DNA of 64,000 nt from CAXMMR01 sp965198995 (GTDB taxonomy: Bacteria; Pseudomonadota; Alphaproteobacteria; Acetobacterales; Acetobacteraceae): assembly GCA_965198995.1 (NCBI GenBank), contig CBDAQG010000002.1, positions 744,001 through 808,000 of the forward strand, read 5' to 3'. The notes below the pieces were generated by a model. It had not been told where the DNA came from. It did no database searches and saw only the letters and a list, made by a program, of their open reading frames with translations. Position numbers and translations under genes: made by a program. Positions 1 through 8,828 of the stretch are shown piece after piece. Every line of letters starts with the position of its first letter. The first letter of the stretch is position 1.

Positions 1-2264
1 AGCTGCATCTGCCGGTCGCGATCGCCACCCGCAGCGGCGACACGCCGGCCGACAAGCGCCGGCGCCAGCGCGACAATCCGCCCGACATCCTGCTGACCAC
101 GCCCGAGAGCCTCGCTTTGCTGCTGTCGCTGTCGGATGCGGGCACGCACTTCGCCGGGCTCGACACCATCATCATCGACGAGATCCACGCGCTGGCCGGC
201 ACCAAGCGCGGCGACCAGCTGGCGCTGTGCCTGGCGCGGCTGTCGACGATCGCGCCGGCGGTCCGGCGCGTCGGGCTGTCGGCGACCGTCGCGCACAAGC
301 AGGCGCTGCTCGACTATGTCGGGCTCGCGGTGACGCCGCGGCTGGTAGAGGTCACGAGCGGTGCGCCGCCCGAGATCAGCATGATGCTGCCGGAGCACCG
401 CGTGCCTTGGGCCGGGCGGATGGGGCTGGCCGGCGCCTCGGTGGTGCTGGCGCGCATCCGCCAGGCGGGGCTGACGATCGTCTTCGTCAATACCCGGGCG
501 CAGGGCGAGATGCTGTTCCAGGAGCTGTGGCGCCTGAACGAGGAGACGCTGCCGATCGCGATCCATCACGGCAGCCTGGACATCGGGCAGCGCCACCGCG
601 TCGAGGCGGCGATGGCGGCGGGCAAGCTGCGGGCGGTGGTGGCGACCTCGTCGCTCGACCTCGGCATCGACTGGGGCGGGGTGGACCAGGTGATCCAGGT
701 CGGCGCGCCGAAGGGGGTCTCGCGGCTGCTGCAGCGGGTGGGGCGGGCGAACCACCGGATGGACGAGGCGAGCCGGGCGATCCTGGTGCCGGCCAACCGC
801 TTCGAGGTGCTGGAGTGCGAGGCGGCGATCTTGGGCGTGGCGGCGCGCGAGATCGACGGCGAGCGGCCAGCGGCCGGCGGGCTCGACGTGCTGGCCCAGC
901 ACGTGCTGCTGACCGCGGCCGCGGCACCGTTCGACATCGCCGCGCTGTTCGACGAGGTGCGCACGGCGGCACCCTATGCCGGGCTTACGCGGGCCGATTT
1001 CGACGACGTGCTGGAGTTCGTCGAGAATGGCGGCTACGCGCTTTCCGGCTACGAGCGCTACCACAAGCTGTTTCGCGACAGCAACGGCCAGGCGCACATC
1101 ATGTCCGAGCGCCTGGCGCGGCAGGCGCGAATGAACATCGGCACCATCGTCGAGGCGCCGCTGCTCAAGGTGCGGCTGGGCGGGGCCTCGACAAGAGGGG
1201 GTGGGTTTACCCTGGGCGAGGTGGAGGAGAGCTTTGCCAACATGCTGCGCCCCGGCGACACCTTCATGTTCGGCGGCCGGCTGCTGCGGTTCCTGCGCAT
1301 CCGCGAGACGACGCTGGAGGCGGAGGATGGCGGGCAGGGCGAGCCGATGGTGCCCGCCTATGCCGGCAGCAAATACGCGCTGACCACCAACCTTGCCGCC
1401 CGGGTGCGCGCCATGCTGAGCGACCAGGCGAGCTGGCACCTGTTTCCCGATCCGGTGCGCGAGTGGCTGGCGCTGCAGGCGGCGCGCTCCGAGCTGCCGG
1501 GGCAGGACGATCTGCTGGTCGAGACGTTTCCGCGCCAGGGGCGGTGGTTCACCGTCGCCTACTGCTTCGAGGGCCGCAACGCGCACCAGACGCTCGGCCT
1601 GCTGCTGACGCGGCGGATGGAGCGCGCCGGCTTGCGGCCGTTCGGCTTCGTCGCCACCGACTACGTGATCGCCGTGTGGTCGGGCGAGGAGCCGACGGAC
1701 ATCGCCGGGCTGTTCGCCCAGGACATGCTGGGCGACGACCTGGAGGCCTGGATGGCGGAGAGCTCGATGCTGCGGCGGGGCTTCCGCAACGTCGCGGTGA
1801 TCGCCGGGTTGATCGAGCGCAACCTGCCGGGGGCGGAGAAGAACCGCCGCCAGGTGACGGTCAGCTCGGACCTGATCTACGACGTGCTGCGGCGCCACCA
1901 GCCCGACCACATCCTGATGCGCGCCACCCAGCGCGACGCCGCCGGCGGCTTGACCGACCTCGGCCGGCTGTCGGCGATGCTGGCGCGGGTGGAGAACCAC
2001 GTCCGGCATTGCCGGCTCGACCGGGTCTCGCCGCTCGCCGTGCCGGTGCTGCTCGACCTCGGGCGCGAGAGCGTGCGCACCGCCGACGACGAGGACGCGC
2101 TGCTGGAGGAGACCGAGGCGGAGCTGGTCGCCGAGCTGATGGCGGCGGACGCGCCGGCGGATGGCGGCGCGCCGCGGCACTCGGACGCCTATGTGCCGCA
2201 TGTGCTGCGCGCCAACGTCCGGCGGCGCGACCGCGACGGGCGGGACCGGGTGCGCGCCGGGTGA
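1..2264 (+). CDS. Ligase-associated DEIH-box DNA helicase (Lhr-like), 5' partial
   Basis: The reading frame is open to the window edge, so the amino terminus (Walker A) is missing. Visible superfamily 2 helicase motifs are TTPESL (motif Ib region), the DEIH box at 177-188, SATV (motif III), and QRVGRANHR (motif VI, arginine finger). A long carboxy-terminal part follows, as in Lhr-core proteins (winged helix plus beta-barrel). Family knowledge: this is the helicase of the four-gene ligase/exonuclease/helicase/nuclease cluster, thought to act as a 3'-5' ATP-dependent translocase in DNA damage repair. Its TGA stop overlaps the GTG start of pdeM by four bases, which implies translational coupling. 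The identity rests on both the motifs and the neighbours. Confidence 0.93.
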   Translation, partial: LHLPVAIATRSGDTPADKRRRQRDNPPDILLTTPESLALLLSLSDAGTHFAGLDTIIIDEIHALAGTKRGDQLALCLARLSTIAPAVRRVGLSATVAHKQALLDYVGLAVTPRLVEVTSGAPPEISMMLPEHRVPWAGRMGLAGASVVLARIRQAGLTIVFVNTRAQGEMLFQELWRLNEETLPIAIHHGSLDIGQRHRVEAAMAAGKLRAVVATSSLDLGIDWGGVDQVIQVGAPKGVSRLLQRVGRANHRMDEASRAILVPANRFEVLECEAAILGVAAREIDGERPAAGGLDVLAQHVLLTAAAAPFDIAALFDEVRTAAPYAGLTRADFDDVLEFVENGGYALSGYERYHKLFRDSNGQAHIMSERLARQARMNIGTIVEAPLLKVRLGGASTRGGGFTLGEVEESFANMLRPGDTFMFGGRLLRFLRIRETTLEAEDGGQGEPMVPAYAGSKYALTTNLAARVRAMLSDQASWHLFPDPVREWLALQAARSELPGQDDLLVETFPRQGRWFTVAYCFEGRNAHQTLGLLLTRRMERAGLRPFGFVATDYVIAVWSGEEPTDIAGLFAQDMLGDDLEAWMAESSMLRRGFRNVAVIAGLIERNLPGAEKNRRQVTVSSDLIYDVLRRHQPDHILMRATQRDAAGGLTDLGRLSAMLARVENHVRHCRLDRVSPLAVPVLLDLGRESVRTADDEDALLEETEAELVAELMAADAPADGGAPRHSDAYVPHVLRANVRRRDRDGRDRVRAG

Positions 2265-3172
2265 TCGCAGCACCGCTGCACTTCGCCGGCGAGCGGCTGC
2301 TGCTTGACCCGACGGGCGCGCTGATCTGGCCCGAGGCCGGGCTGCTCGTCGTCGCCGACCTGCATCTGGAAAAGGCGACCGCCGCCGCCCGCCGCGGCAG
2401 CCTGCTGCCGCCCTGGGACACCCGGATCACGCTCGACCGGCTGTGGCAGGTGCTGCGGCGCTGGCGGCCGCGCGTGCTCGTGGCGCTCGGCGACAGCTTT
2501 CATGACGCCCGCGCCGCCGCCCGCCTGCCGGCGGCTGAGCGGGCGCGGCTCGTCGCGATCACCACCGCGCACGACACCGTGTGGGTCGCCGGCAACCACG
2601 ACCCGGGCCCGCCCGCCGGGCTTCCCGGCACCGCCTGCAGCGAATTCGCCCATCGCGGGCTGGTGTTTCGCCACCAGGCCGAGCTCGCGCGCATCGGCGG
2701 CGAGGCCGAGCTGGCGCGCGTCGGTGGCGGGGCTGAGCTGGCGCGCATCGGCGGCGGGGCCGAGCTGGCGCGCGTCGGTGGCGGGGCCGAGCTGGCGCTC
2801 GGCGGTGGCGGGGCCGAGCTGGCGCGCGGCGGCGCCGGGGCCGAGCGGACGCTCGGCGGCGAGGTCAGCGCCCACTTTCATCCCAAGGCGCGGGTGCTGA
2901 CGCGCGCCGGCGCCGTCTCGCGGCCCTGCTTCGTCGCCTCGTCGCAACGCCTGCTGCTGCCGGCGTTCGGCGCCTATGCCGGCGGCCTCGACGTGACCCA
3001 TCCGGCGCTCGCCGCGCTGTTCCCGCGCGGCGGCCGGGTGTTCATGCTCGGCCGCGAGCGGCTGTTCAGCTTCCCACTCGCGCAGGCCGAGCGCACCGAA
3101 CCGGCCACCACTCGCCGCGTTGCCCCCCCTGTAACCGGTGGATCCAAGCGCACGTCGACGTCGCCGCCCTGA
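2261..3172 (+). CDS. pdeM: Ligase-associated DNA endonuclease/phosphoesterase PdeM, with tandem-repeat insert
   Basis: GTG start within the GTGA overlap of the upstream helicase; 303 residues. Calcineurin-like metallophosphoesterase motifs are present: VVADLHLEK, ALGDSFHD, AGNHD and, late, AHFHPKA. The family normally holds GHxHP, so the glycine before the histidine has changed to alanine. Members are usually around 210-230 residues; this one is longer because seven copies of a nine-residue unit (AELARxGGG type) are inserted between GNHD and HFHP, and because of a loose carboxy-terminal tail. Homologues in the four-gene cluster are manganese-dependent DNA nucleases. Whether the insert disturbs activity cannot be judged from the sequence. 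Confidence 0.88.
   Translation: MIAAPLHFAGERLLLDPTGALIWPEAGLLVVADLHLEKATAAARRGSLLPPWDTRITLDRLWQVLRRWRPRVLVALGDSFHDARAAARLPAAERARLVAITTAHDTVWVAGNHDPGPPAGLPGTACSEFAHRGLVFRHQAELARIGGEAELARVGGGAELARIGGGAELARVGGGAELALGGGGAELARGGAGAERTLGGEVSAHFHPKARVLTRAGAVSRPCFVASSQRLLLPAFGAYAGGLDVTHPALAALFPRGGRVFMLGRERLFSFPLAQAERTEPATTRRVAPPVTGGSKRTSTSPP
2678..2863 (+). repeat. In-frame 27-bp tandem repeat inside pdeM (7 units)
   Basis: Units begin at 2678, 2705, 2732, 2759, 2786, 2813 and 2840, the last one shortened to 24 bp. Each encodes a nine-residue AELARIGGG-like unit. The first four units are nearly identical in nucleotide sequence and the later ones have drifted. The array lies between conserved metal-binding blocks, so it is an expansion of a loop rather than a new domain. 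Confidence 0.93.
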
Positions 3173-3322
3173 GCGTTGCTCTCAGCAGCGTCAAGCGGTG
3201 AAGACAGGCAGAACGGTTCAGAACGCCATCGGGCGACATGATCGTAACCGATGGCGACCGTATATGCAGCCTCCCCGACCTGGCTCCCGCGACCGCCGCC
3301 CGCACCGAGGCCCCGGTCCGGG

Positions 3323-4018
3323 ATGATCCCGCCGATGCCTGTCGGCCGATTGCGCCTTGCAGCGGCGCACGGCCTGCGCGTTGTGGGTGACGTGCATGGC
3401 GACCTGCGCGCCTTCGCCTTCGCCGCCGACACCGACCGCTTCGTCATCCAGCTCGGCGACCTCACCGATGGCGGCACCGACAGCGCCGGCGCCCTGCGCC
3501 TCGCCTTTTCGCTGATCGACGCGGGGCGCGGCCTGTTCATTCTCGGCAATCACGACCGCAAGCTCGGCCGCGCGCTCGGCAACCAGCCGGTGCGCATCGA
3601 CGCGCCGCTGGCCCAGACCCTGGCCCAGCTCGATCCCCCGCTGCGCCAGCGCGCGCATGCCGAGATCGCGCGCGCGCCGGCCTGGCTTGCGCTCGGCCAG
3701 CGCTTCTTCGTGCATGGCGGCTTTCACACCGGCATGCTCGACCACGCGCCGCCGGCGCCGCTCGAGCGCGTCGACCACCTGCTGTCGCGGGCGCTGTTCG
3801 GCCAGACCACCGGGCGCACGCAGCGCGACGGCTTCCCCGAGCGCGTGATCAGTTGGGTGGACCACATCCCGTCCGGCCTGACGGTCTATTGCGGACATGA
3901 CCGCCGCAGCACCGACGGCCGGCCGGTGGTGCGGCACGGCACGCAAGGCGGAACGGCGGTGTTCGTGGATACCGGGGCGGGCAAGGGTGGGCATCTGTCG
4001 TGGATTGATCTGGATTGA
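3323..4018 (+). CDS. PPP-family metallophosphoesterase (serine/threonine phosphatase-like)
   Basis: About 231 residues from ATG 3323; ATG 3251 and ATG 3335 are also in frame, and the residues before 3323 look like a proline-rich non-conserved leader. The PPP phosphatase signature is in order: GDVHG at 22-26, GDLTDGG at 45-51 (usually GDxxDRG, so the arginine is replaced), GNHD at 75-78, then FVHGG and YCGHD. The substrate could be a phosphoprotein or a dinucleoside polyphosphate; the sequence does not decide. It lies between pdeM and the exonuclease gene on the same strand, which suggests a possible role alongside the repair cluster, though it is not a standard member. Confidence 0.85.
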   Translation: MIPPMPVGRLRLAAAHGLRVVGDVHGDLRAFAFAADTDRFVIQLGDLTDGGTDSAGALRLAFSLIDAGRGLFILGNHDRKLGRALGNQPVRIDAPLAQTLAQLDPPLRQRAHAEIARAPAWLALGQRFFVHGGFHTGMLDHAPPAPLERVDHLLSRALFGQTTGRTQRDGFPERVISWVDHIPSGLTVYCGHDRRSTDGRPVVRHGTQGGTAVFVDTGAGKGGHLSWIDLD

Positions 4019-4019
4019 G

Positions 4020-4135
4020 GAAGCGGTTCTTTTTTGAAAAAAAGAACCAAAAAACTTTTGACCGATCAGAGGAAGGCTCCTTCAATGATCAAAATTTTTT
4101 GCTTCTTTTTTATAAAAAAGAAGGCCTTCCTTCCT
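4020..4135. repeat. Repeat family A, full copy 1
   Basis: Two facing hairpins separated by a short spacer. The left hairpin is at 4025-4048, with stem GGTTC/GAACC around a T6-G-A7 core, followed by CAAAAAACTTTTG. The right half begins with CAAAATTTTTTG and carries a hairpin at 4102-4123 with stem CTTC/GAAG. The whole unit is an imperfect long inverted repeat bounded by GGAAG/CTTCC-like ends. It fills the gap between two co-directional genes. Confidence 0.9.
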
Positions 4136-4137
4136 TG

Positions 4138-5199
4138 ATGCTTGTCGAATCCTGGCTCCGCGTCCTCCCCGAAGGCCTCTACTGCGAGCCTGGCGACTTC
4201 TTCATCGACCCCGTCGTCCCGGTCGCCCGCGCCGTCATCACCCACGCCCATGCCGACCATGCGCGCCCCGACCACAGCCACGTGCTGGCGACCGCCGAGA
4301 CGCTCGCCATCATGCGCGTCCGCATGGGCGAGGACCGTGCCGGCGCGGTTCAGCAGGTGCTCGCGCTGGGCGAGGCGTTGACGCTGGGCGAGGTGCGGCT
4401 GCGCCTCGCGCCGGCCGGCCACGTGCTCGGCTCGGCGCAGGTGGTGATGGACCATCGCGGCGGGCGTGCGGTGGTCAGCGGCGACTACAAGCGCCGCGCC
4501 GATCCCACCTGCGAGGGCTTCGAGCCGGTGCCCTGCGACGTCTTCGTCTCCGAGGCGACGTTCGGCCTGCCGGTGTTCCAGCATCCGCCGGCCGAGGGCG
4601 AGGTGCAGCGCCTGCTCGACAGCGTGGCGCTGTTTCCCGGCCGCACCCACGTCGTCGGCTGCTACGCGCTCGGCAAGTGCCAGCGGCTGATCCGGCTGCT
4701 GCGCGCCGCCGGCTGGGACCGGCCGATCTACCTGCACGGCGCGCTCGCCCGCGTCTGCGAGGCCTATGAGACGCTGGGCGTGGCGCTCGGTCCGCTGCTG
4801 CCGGCGACGGTTGCGGCCAAGGCCGACCTGGCCGGCGCCATCGTGCTGGCGCCGCCGGGCGCGATCGCCGACCGCTGGGCGCGGCGCCTGGCCGAGCCGG
4901 TGGTCTGCCTCGCCTCCGGCTGGATGCGGGTGCGCCAGCGGGCGCGGGCGCGGGGCATCGAGCTGCCGCTGGTGATCTCCGACCACGCCGACTGGCCCGA
5001 GCTGAACGACACGATCGACCAGGTGCAGTGCGCCGAGGTCTGGGTCACGCATGGCAGCGAGGAGGCGCTGATCCATGCCGCCGGGCTGCGCGGGGTGCGC
5101 GGGCGGGCGCTGCGGCTGATCGGCTACGGCGAGGAGGACGCCGCGGAAGGCGTCGCCGATCGCGTCGGCGCCGACGGCGGCACCGGCGAGGCGGCGTGA
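4138..5199 (+). CDS. Ligase-associated DNA exonuclease (MBL/beta-CASP fold)
   Basis: 353 residues. ATG 4138 is preferred; an upstream in-frame ATG at 4015 would translate through repeat A. The metallo-beta-lactamase signature HAHADH (H36, H38, D40, H41) is followed by SGDYKRR and later histidines (ISDHADW, WVTHGSEE) typical of beta-CASP nucleases of the RNase J/CPSF73/SNM1 type. Members of this family sit beside the ATP-dependent ligase and Lhr-like helicase and are predicted to trim DNA ends before sealing. The stop overlaps the GTG start of the ligase gene by four bases. Confidence 0.92.
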   Translation: MLVESWLRVLPEGLYCEPGDFFIDPVVPVARAVITHAHADHARPDHSHVLATAETLAIMRVRMGEDRAGAVQQVLALGEALTLGEVRLRLAPAGHVLGSAQVVMDHRGGRAVVSGDYKRRADPTCEGFEPVPCDVFVSEATFGLPVFQHPPAEGEVQRLLDSVALFPGRTHVVGCYALGKCQRLIRLLRAAGWDRPIYLHGALARVCEAYETLGVALGPLLPATVAAKADLAGAIVLAPPGAIADRWARRLAEPVVCLASGWMRVRQRARARGIELPLVISDHADWPELNDTIDQVQCAEVWVTHGSEEALIHAAGLRGVRGRALRLIGYGEEDAAEGVADRVGADGGTGEAA

Positions 5200-6794
5200 T
5201 CGCGTTCGCCGAGCTGCTCGACCGGCTGACGCTGAGCCCTGGCCGGCTCGCCAAGATCGCCCTGCTGCGACGCTTCTTCGAGACCGAGACGGATCCGGAC
5301 CGCGGGCTTGCCCTGGCCGCCCTGACCGGCGGGCTGGAGTTCCGCCTCGCCAAGCCTGGCATCATCCGCACCGTGGCCGAGAGCCGGGTCGATCCGGTGC
5401 TGTTCGGCTGGTCGCACGACTTCGTGGGCGACCTGGCTGAGACGGTGGCGCTGATCTGGCCCGCCCGCCCGACCAACCGGCCGGTGCCGTTGCTCGCCGA
5501 TGTGATCGCCGACCTGGAGACGACGGCCAAGGCGGAGCTGCCCGACCTGGTCGCCGGCTGGCTCGACGCGTCGGAGACCAACGTGCGCTACGCGCTGCTC
5601 AAGCTGATCACCGGCGCGCTGCGTGTCGGCGCCTCGGCGCGGCTGGCCAAGACGGCGCTGGCCGAGCTCTCGGGCGGGCGGCTGGCGGCGGACGACGTCG
5701 AGGAGGTGTGGCACGGGCTGGCACCACCCTATGCCGGGCTGTTCGCCTGGGTGGAGGGGCGCGGGCCGCGGCCGGATGCGGCCGGGGCGCCGATCTTCCG
5801 CCCGCCGATGCTGGCCCAGCCGCTCGAGGCGGCGGACCTCGCGGCGCTTGATCCGGCCGCCTTCCGGGCCGAGTGGAAGTGGGACGGCATCCGCGTCCAG
5901 CTCGTGGCCGCCGCCGGCGGCACCAAGCTGTTCTCGCGCGGCGCCGACGACATCTCCGCCGCGTTCCCGGAGATCATCGAGGCGCTCGCAGCCCAGCCCG
6001 GGCTGCTTGTGGTGCTGGACGGCGAGCTGGTCGTCGAGCGGGAGGGCGTGATCGCGCCGTTCGCCGACCTGCAGCAGCGGCTCAACCGCAAGCTGCCCGG
6101 GGCGAAGATGCGCACCGAGTTTCCGGTCGCCGTGCGGCTCTACGACATCCTGTTCGATGGCGAGGCGGACCTCCGTCCGCTCGGGTTCGACCGCCGGCGC
6201 GCCTGCCTCGAGGCGTGGTTCGCCCGCGTCCGGCCGCCGCTGATGTCGCTCTCGGCGCTGATCCCGTTCACCACCGTCGAGCAGCTCGGCGCCTTGCGCG
6301 ACGGGGCGCGCGCCGCCTCGATCGAGGGGCTGATGCTGAAGCGCGCCGACAGCCCCTACGTGCCCGGGCGGCCGAAGGGCCAGTGGTGGAAGTGGAAGCG
6401 CAACCCGCTCTCCATCGATGCGGTGCTGATGTATGCGCAGCGCGGCTCCGGCAAGCGCTCGTCGTTCTACTCCGACTACACGTTCGGGCTGTGGCGCGAG
6501 GACGGCGAGCTGGTGCCGGTCGGCAAGGCCTATTCGGGCTACACCGACCAGGAGCTGGTGGTCATCGACCGCTGGATCCGCAACCACACGGTGGGACGGT
6601 TCGGGCCGGTGCGCGAGGTGTCGCGCGGCCTGGTGATGGAGCTGATCTTCGACGCGGCGCAGCTCAGCAGCCGGCATAAATCGGGGGTGGCGCTGCGGTT
6701 TCCGCGCATTGCCCGGCTGCGTCCGGACAAGCCGGTGGAGGAGGCGGACCGGCTGGAGACGCTGATGCAGATGGTTGAAGGGGTTGAAGGATGA
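5196..6794 (+). CDS. ATP-dependent DNA ligase of the cisplatin damage response type
   Basis: 532 residues from GTG 5196, which shares GTGA with the preceding exonuclease gene. Domain order fits ATP-dependent ligases: an amino-terminal DNA-binding region, then the adenylation domain with motif I KWDG (predicted AMP-accepting lysine K228), motif III/IIIa (VRLYDILF), motif IV (EGLMLKR), motif V (WWKWKR), and an OB-fold carboxy-terminal domain. Length matches the roughly 530-residue family found in this cluster. It seals nicks; family naming links it to survival of cross-linking damage. It is the last gene of the cluster and is followed by repeat B. Confidence 0.94.
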   Translation: MIAFAELLDRLTLSPGRLAKIALLRRFFETETDPDRGLALAALTGGLEFRLAKPGIIRTVAESRVDPVLFGWSHDFVGDLAETVALIWPARPTNRPVPLLADVIADLETTAKAELPDLVAGWLDASETNVRYALLKLITGALRVGASARLAKTALAELSGGRLAADDVEEVWHGLAPPYAGLFAWVEGRGPRPDAAGAPIFRPPMLAQPLEAADLAALDPAAFRAEWKWDGIRVQLVAAAGGTKLFSRGADDISAAFPEIIEALAAQPGLLVVLDGELVVEREGVIAPFADLQQRLNRKLPGAKMRTEFPVAVRLYDILFDGEADLRPLGFDRRRACLEAWFARVRPPLMSLSALIPFTTVEQLGALRDGARAASIEGLMLKRADSPYVPGRPKGQWWKWKRNPLSIDAVLMYAQRGSGKRSSFYSDYTFGLWREDGELVPVGKAYSGYTDQELVVIDRWIRNHTVGRFGPVREVSRGLVMELIFDAAQLSSRHKSGVALRFPRIARLRPDKPVEEADRLETLMQMVEGVEG

Positions 6795-6799
6795 AGGAT

Positions 6800-7020
6800 G
6801 AAGGAAGGCCAGGGGCTTTGCCCCTGGACCCCATTAAAGGCGGAGCCTTTAAAATCCATTTCTTATTCATGACTCCACGGCAACATCGGTGCCGTCGCAG
6901 GCGGGGTTGAATGGCTTCGCCAAGCAATGAGATCCTTACGGATGCGGGTCTGGGGGCGCCGCCCCCGTCGTGCGAATGCACGCCGGCGCGTGACGGGTCC
7001 AGGGCAGAGCCCTGGCCTTA
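6800..7020. repeat. Repeat family B, copy 1 (composite)
   Basis: A chain of short palindromic modules: a CCAGGGGC/GCCCCTGG hairpin, an AAAGGC/GCCTTT hairpin running into AAAATCC, a linker containing ATGGCTTCGCCAAGC, a GGGGGCGCCGCCCCC palindrome, a GTGCGAATGCAC palindrome, and a CCAGGGC/GCCCTGG hairpin ending in CCTT. The same modules recur at about thirteen other places. This copy fills the gap between the ligase gene and the ompA-like gene; nothing else was seen there except a possible promoter near 7021-7150. Confidence 0.9.
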
Positions 7021-7164
7021 CGCGGCCCTCGAAAACGATTCGATTGTGCTATTGCCGCAACGGCAGGCGGCAAAACCTTTGGACGACCTCGTCAAGCGGC
7101 CTACTCATCCCGTAGCAGCTTCGTTGTAGACACAGCGGCCCGATTGCCGGCCAAGGAAACACGC

Positions 7165-8316
7165 ATGCCGTCCTGCCGTTTGCCCGCCTCGACAAGCACG
7201 CTGCTCACCGGGAGTGCTGCCGGCCTCGTTGTCGGCGCGGTCCTGGGCCTGACGCTTGCCGGCGCCGGCACGGCGGAGGCGCAGCCGGTGACCGGGCTTT
7301 ATGTCGGCGCCGGCGGCGGCGCCAACTTCCTGCAGGACGAGACGGTTCGCCTCTCCCCCGAGTTTCCCGGCGGCAAGGAGCGCTTTGACGTCGGCCTGAC
7401 CGGCCTTGGCAGCATCGGCTACGGGTTTGGCAACGGTTTTCGGGTCGAGCTCGAGGGCAATTACCGCTACAACGGCGTGCAGCATTTCCTCAGCGACTTC
7501 GCCTCCAGCGCCGGCGGCGAGCAGCAGAATTACGGCGTCATGACCAACGTCCTGTTCGACTTGGACATTGGGAAGAACTGGATCTACCCGTATTTCGGCG
7601 CCGGCGCCGGCTATAGCTGGACGCGCTGGGACCATGTGCAGGACGTCGCGCCGGGCTACGAGCAGACGGCGTCGGGCACCTACGGCAACTTCGCCTACCA
7701 GGGCATCTTCGGGCTGTCGTTCCCGATCGCCTTTCTGCCCGGCCTGTCGGCGACCGCGGAGTATCGCTTCCTGAGCGTCCAGGGACCCGAGCAGTTCAAC
7801 GCCAGCTCGGACGGCACCGAGGGCGCCTTCGGGCCGAAGCCGCAGGGTTTCGCCCGCGGCAACACCGACGTCTCGACCGACTACAACCACTCGCTGATGC
7901 TCGGCCTGCGCTACGAGCTCAACCCGATGCCGCCGGCACCGCCGGCGCCGGCGCCGGCGCCGGTCGCGGCACCCGCGCCGGAGGCGGCCCGCACCTACCT
8001 GGTGTTCTTCGACTGGGACCGCGCCGACCTCACCGACCGCGCGCGCCAGATCATCGGCGAGGCGGCGAGCGCCAGCACCCGGGTGGAGACCACCCGCATC
8101 GAGGTGGACGGCTACACCGACCTGTCCGGCACGGCCGCCTACAACCAGCGCCTGTCGGTCCGCCGTGCCGACGCGGTGGAGGCCGAGCTGGTGCGCGACG
8201 GCGTGCAGCGGGCGGAGATCTCGGTGCACGGGTTCGGCGAGAGCGCGCCGCTGGTGCCGACCGCGCAGGGCGTGCGCGAGCCGCAAAACCGCCGGGTCGA
8301 GATCATCCTGAAATAG
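7165..8316 (+). CDS. OmpA-like outer-membrane protein (beta-barrel plus peptidoglycan-binding domain)
   Basis: 383 residues from ATG 7165, with AAGGA seven bases upstream; the in-frame TTG at 7144 is less likely. It has a signal peptide (hydrophobic stretch ending AEAQ), then an eight-strand-type beta-barrel of about 220 residues rich in alternating aromatic residues (GLYVGAGGG at its start), a proline-alanine linker, and from about residue 275 an OmpA carboxy-terminal domain (YLVFFDWDRADL, GYTDLSG, NQRLSVRRADAV, NRRVEIIL) that binds peptidoglycan. It should anchor the outer membrane to the wall. A close paralogue is at 17154-18254 on the other strand. Confidence 0.92.
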   Translation: MPSCRLPASTSTLLTGSAAGLVVGAVLGLTLAGAGTAEAQPVTGLYVGAGGGANFLQDETVRLSPEFPGGKERFDVGLTGLGSIGYGFGNGFRVELEGNYRYNGVQHFLSDFASSAGGEQQNYGVMTNVLFDLDIGKNWIYPYFGAGAGYSWTRWDHVQDVAPGYEQTASGTYGNFAYQGIFGLSFPIAFLPGLSATAEYRFLSVQGPEQFNASSDGTEGAFGPKPQGFARGNTDVSTDYNHSLMLGLRYELNPMPPAPPAPAPAPVAAPAPEAARTYLVFFDWDRADLTDRARQIIGEAASASTRVETTRIEVDGYTDLSGTAAYNQRLSVRRADAVEAELVRDGVQRAEISVHGFGESAPLVPTAQGVREPQNRRVEIILK

Positions 8317-8387
8317 GCTGGCTGGGGCGTCGCGCCGCTCGCGCGTGCGGCCCGCGCGGGGCGGGGGGCGGCCCTCGTCAGGACTGG

Positions 8388-8564
8388 CTAGAGCGCGCCG
8401 CTCGCATAGACGCGCCAGAGGCCGGCGAGCCCGGCCAGCGCGATGCCGCTCAGCATCCAGGGTCCGGCATGGCCGGCATCCTCGTCCGCGGCGTGGGTGG
8501 CCGCGCGATAGATCCCGAAGGCGAAGCTGACGGCGCCCAGCAGGATCAGGACTAACGGGATCAT
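8388..8564 (-). CDS. Small two-helix membrane protein
   Basis: 58 residues from an ATG at 8564 preceded by GGAGG at good spacing. Two hydrophobic segments are visible, one at the amino terminus (IPLVLILLGAVSFAFGIY) and one after a short acidic loop (MLSGIALAGLAGLW). No family is recognised. It lies about 50 bases downstream of tRNA-Val on the same strand, so it may be transcribed with it. A longer in-frame reading through the tRNA is not believable. Function unknown; probably real given the ribosome site and the clean membrane pattern. Confidence 0.6.
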   Translation of the reverse strand: MIPLVLILLGAVSFAFGIYRAATHAADEDAGHAGPWMLSGIALAGLAGLWRVYASGAL

Positions 8565-8615
8565 CGCGCCTCCGGGTCGCTCGCCGCCAGGCGCGAGGGG
8601 TGACAAGCGGCCGGA

Positions 8616-8690
8616 TGGTGGGCGCGACAGGGATTGAACCTGTGACCCCCGCCGTGTCAAGGCGATGCTCTCCCGCTGAGCTACGCGCCC
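8616..8690 (-). tRNA. tRNA-Val (GAC)
   Basis: Minus strand. The acceptor stem GGGCGCG pairs with CGCGCCC, followed by discriminator A and an encoded CCA at 8616-8618. The anticodon loop reads TTGACAC, giving GAC (valine). The T arm GGTTCAATCC is canonical. 75 nt including CCA. Confidence 0.95.
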
Positions 8691-8828
8691 ATCCGGCGTT
8701 TGCGTGCCGCCGTTCCTAGTGGCTCGGTTCCGCCCGCGCAAGAGCTTCGGCCTGGCTGCAGCAGAGCGCGGGCGGCGGCATTATCCTGCGCCGGCGGTTC
8801 GGGTTGAGACGATGCGAGGCGGTGCTGC

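Noticed and set aside
4015..4137. Amino-terminal extension of the exonuclease through repeat A
   Set aside because: Codons there correspond to the A/T-core hairpins and are lysine/phenylalanine rich; homology begins only after ATG 4138.
6800..7020. Insertion sequence remnant
   Set aside because: No transposase fragment or flanking duplication is visible; the element is made of short palindromic modules only.
8388..8741. Longer minus-strand protein including the tRNA-Val region
   Set aside because: Translation would pass through the tRNA; only the part from ATG 8564, with its own ribosome site, is plausible.
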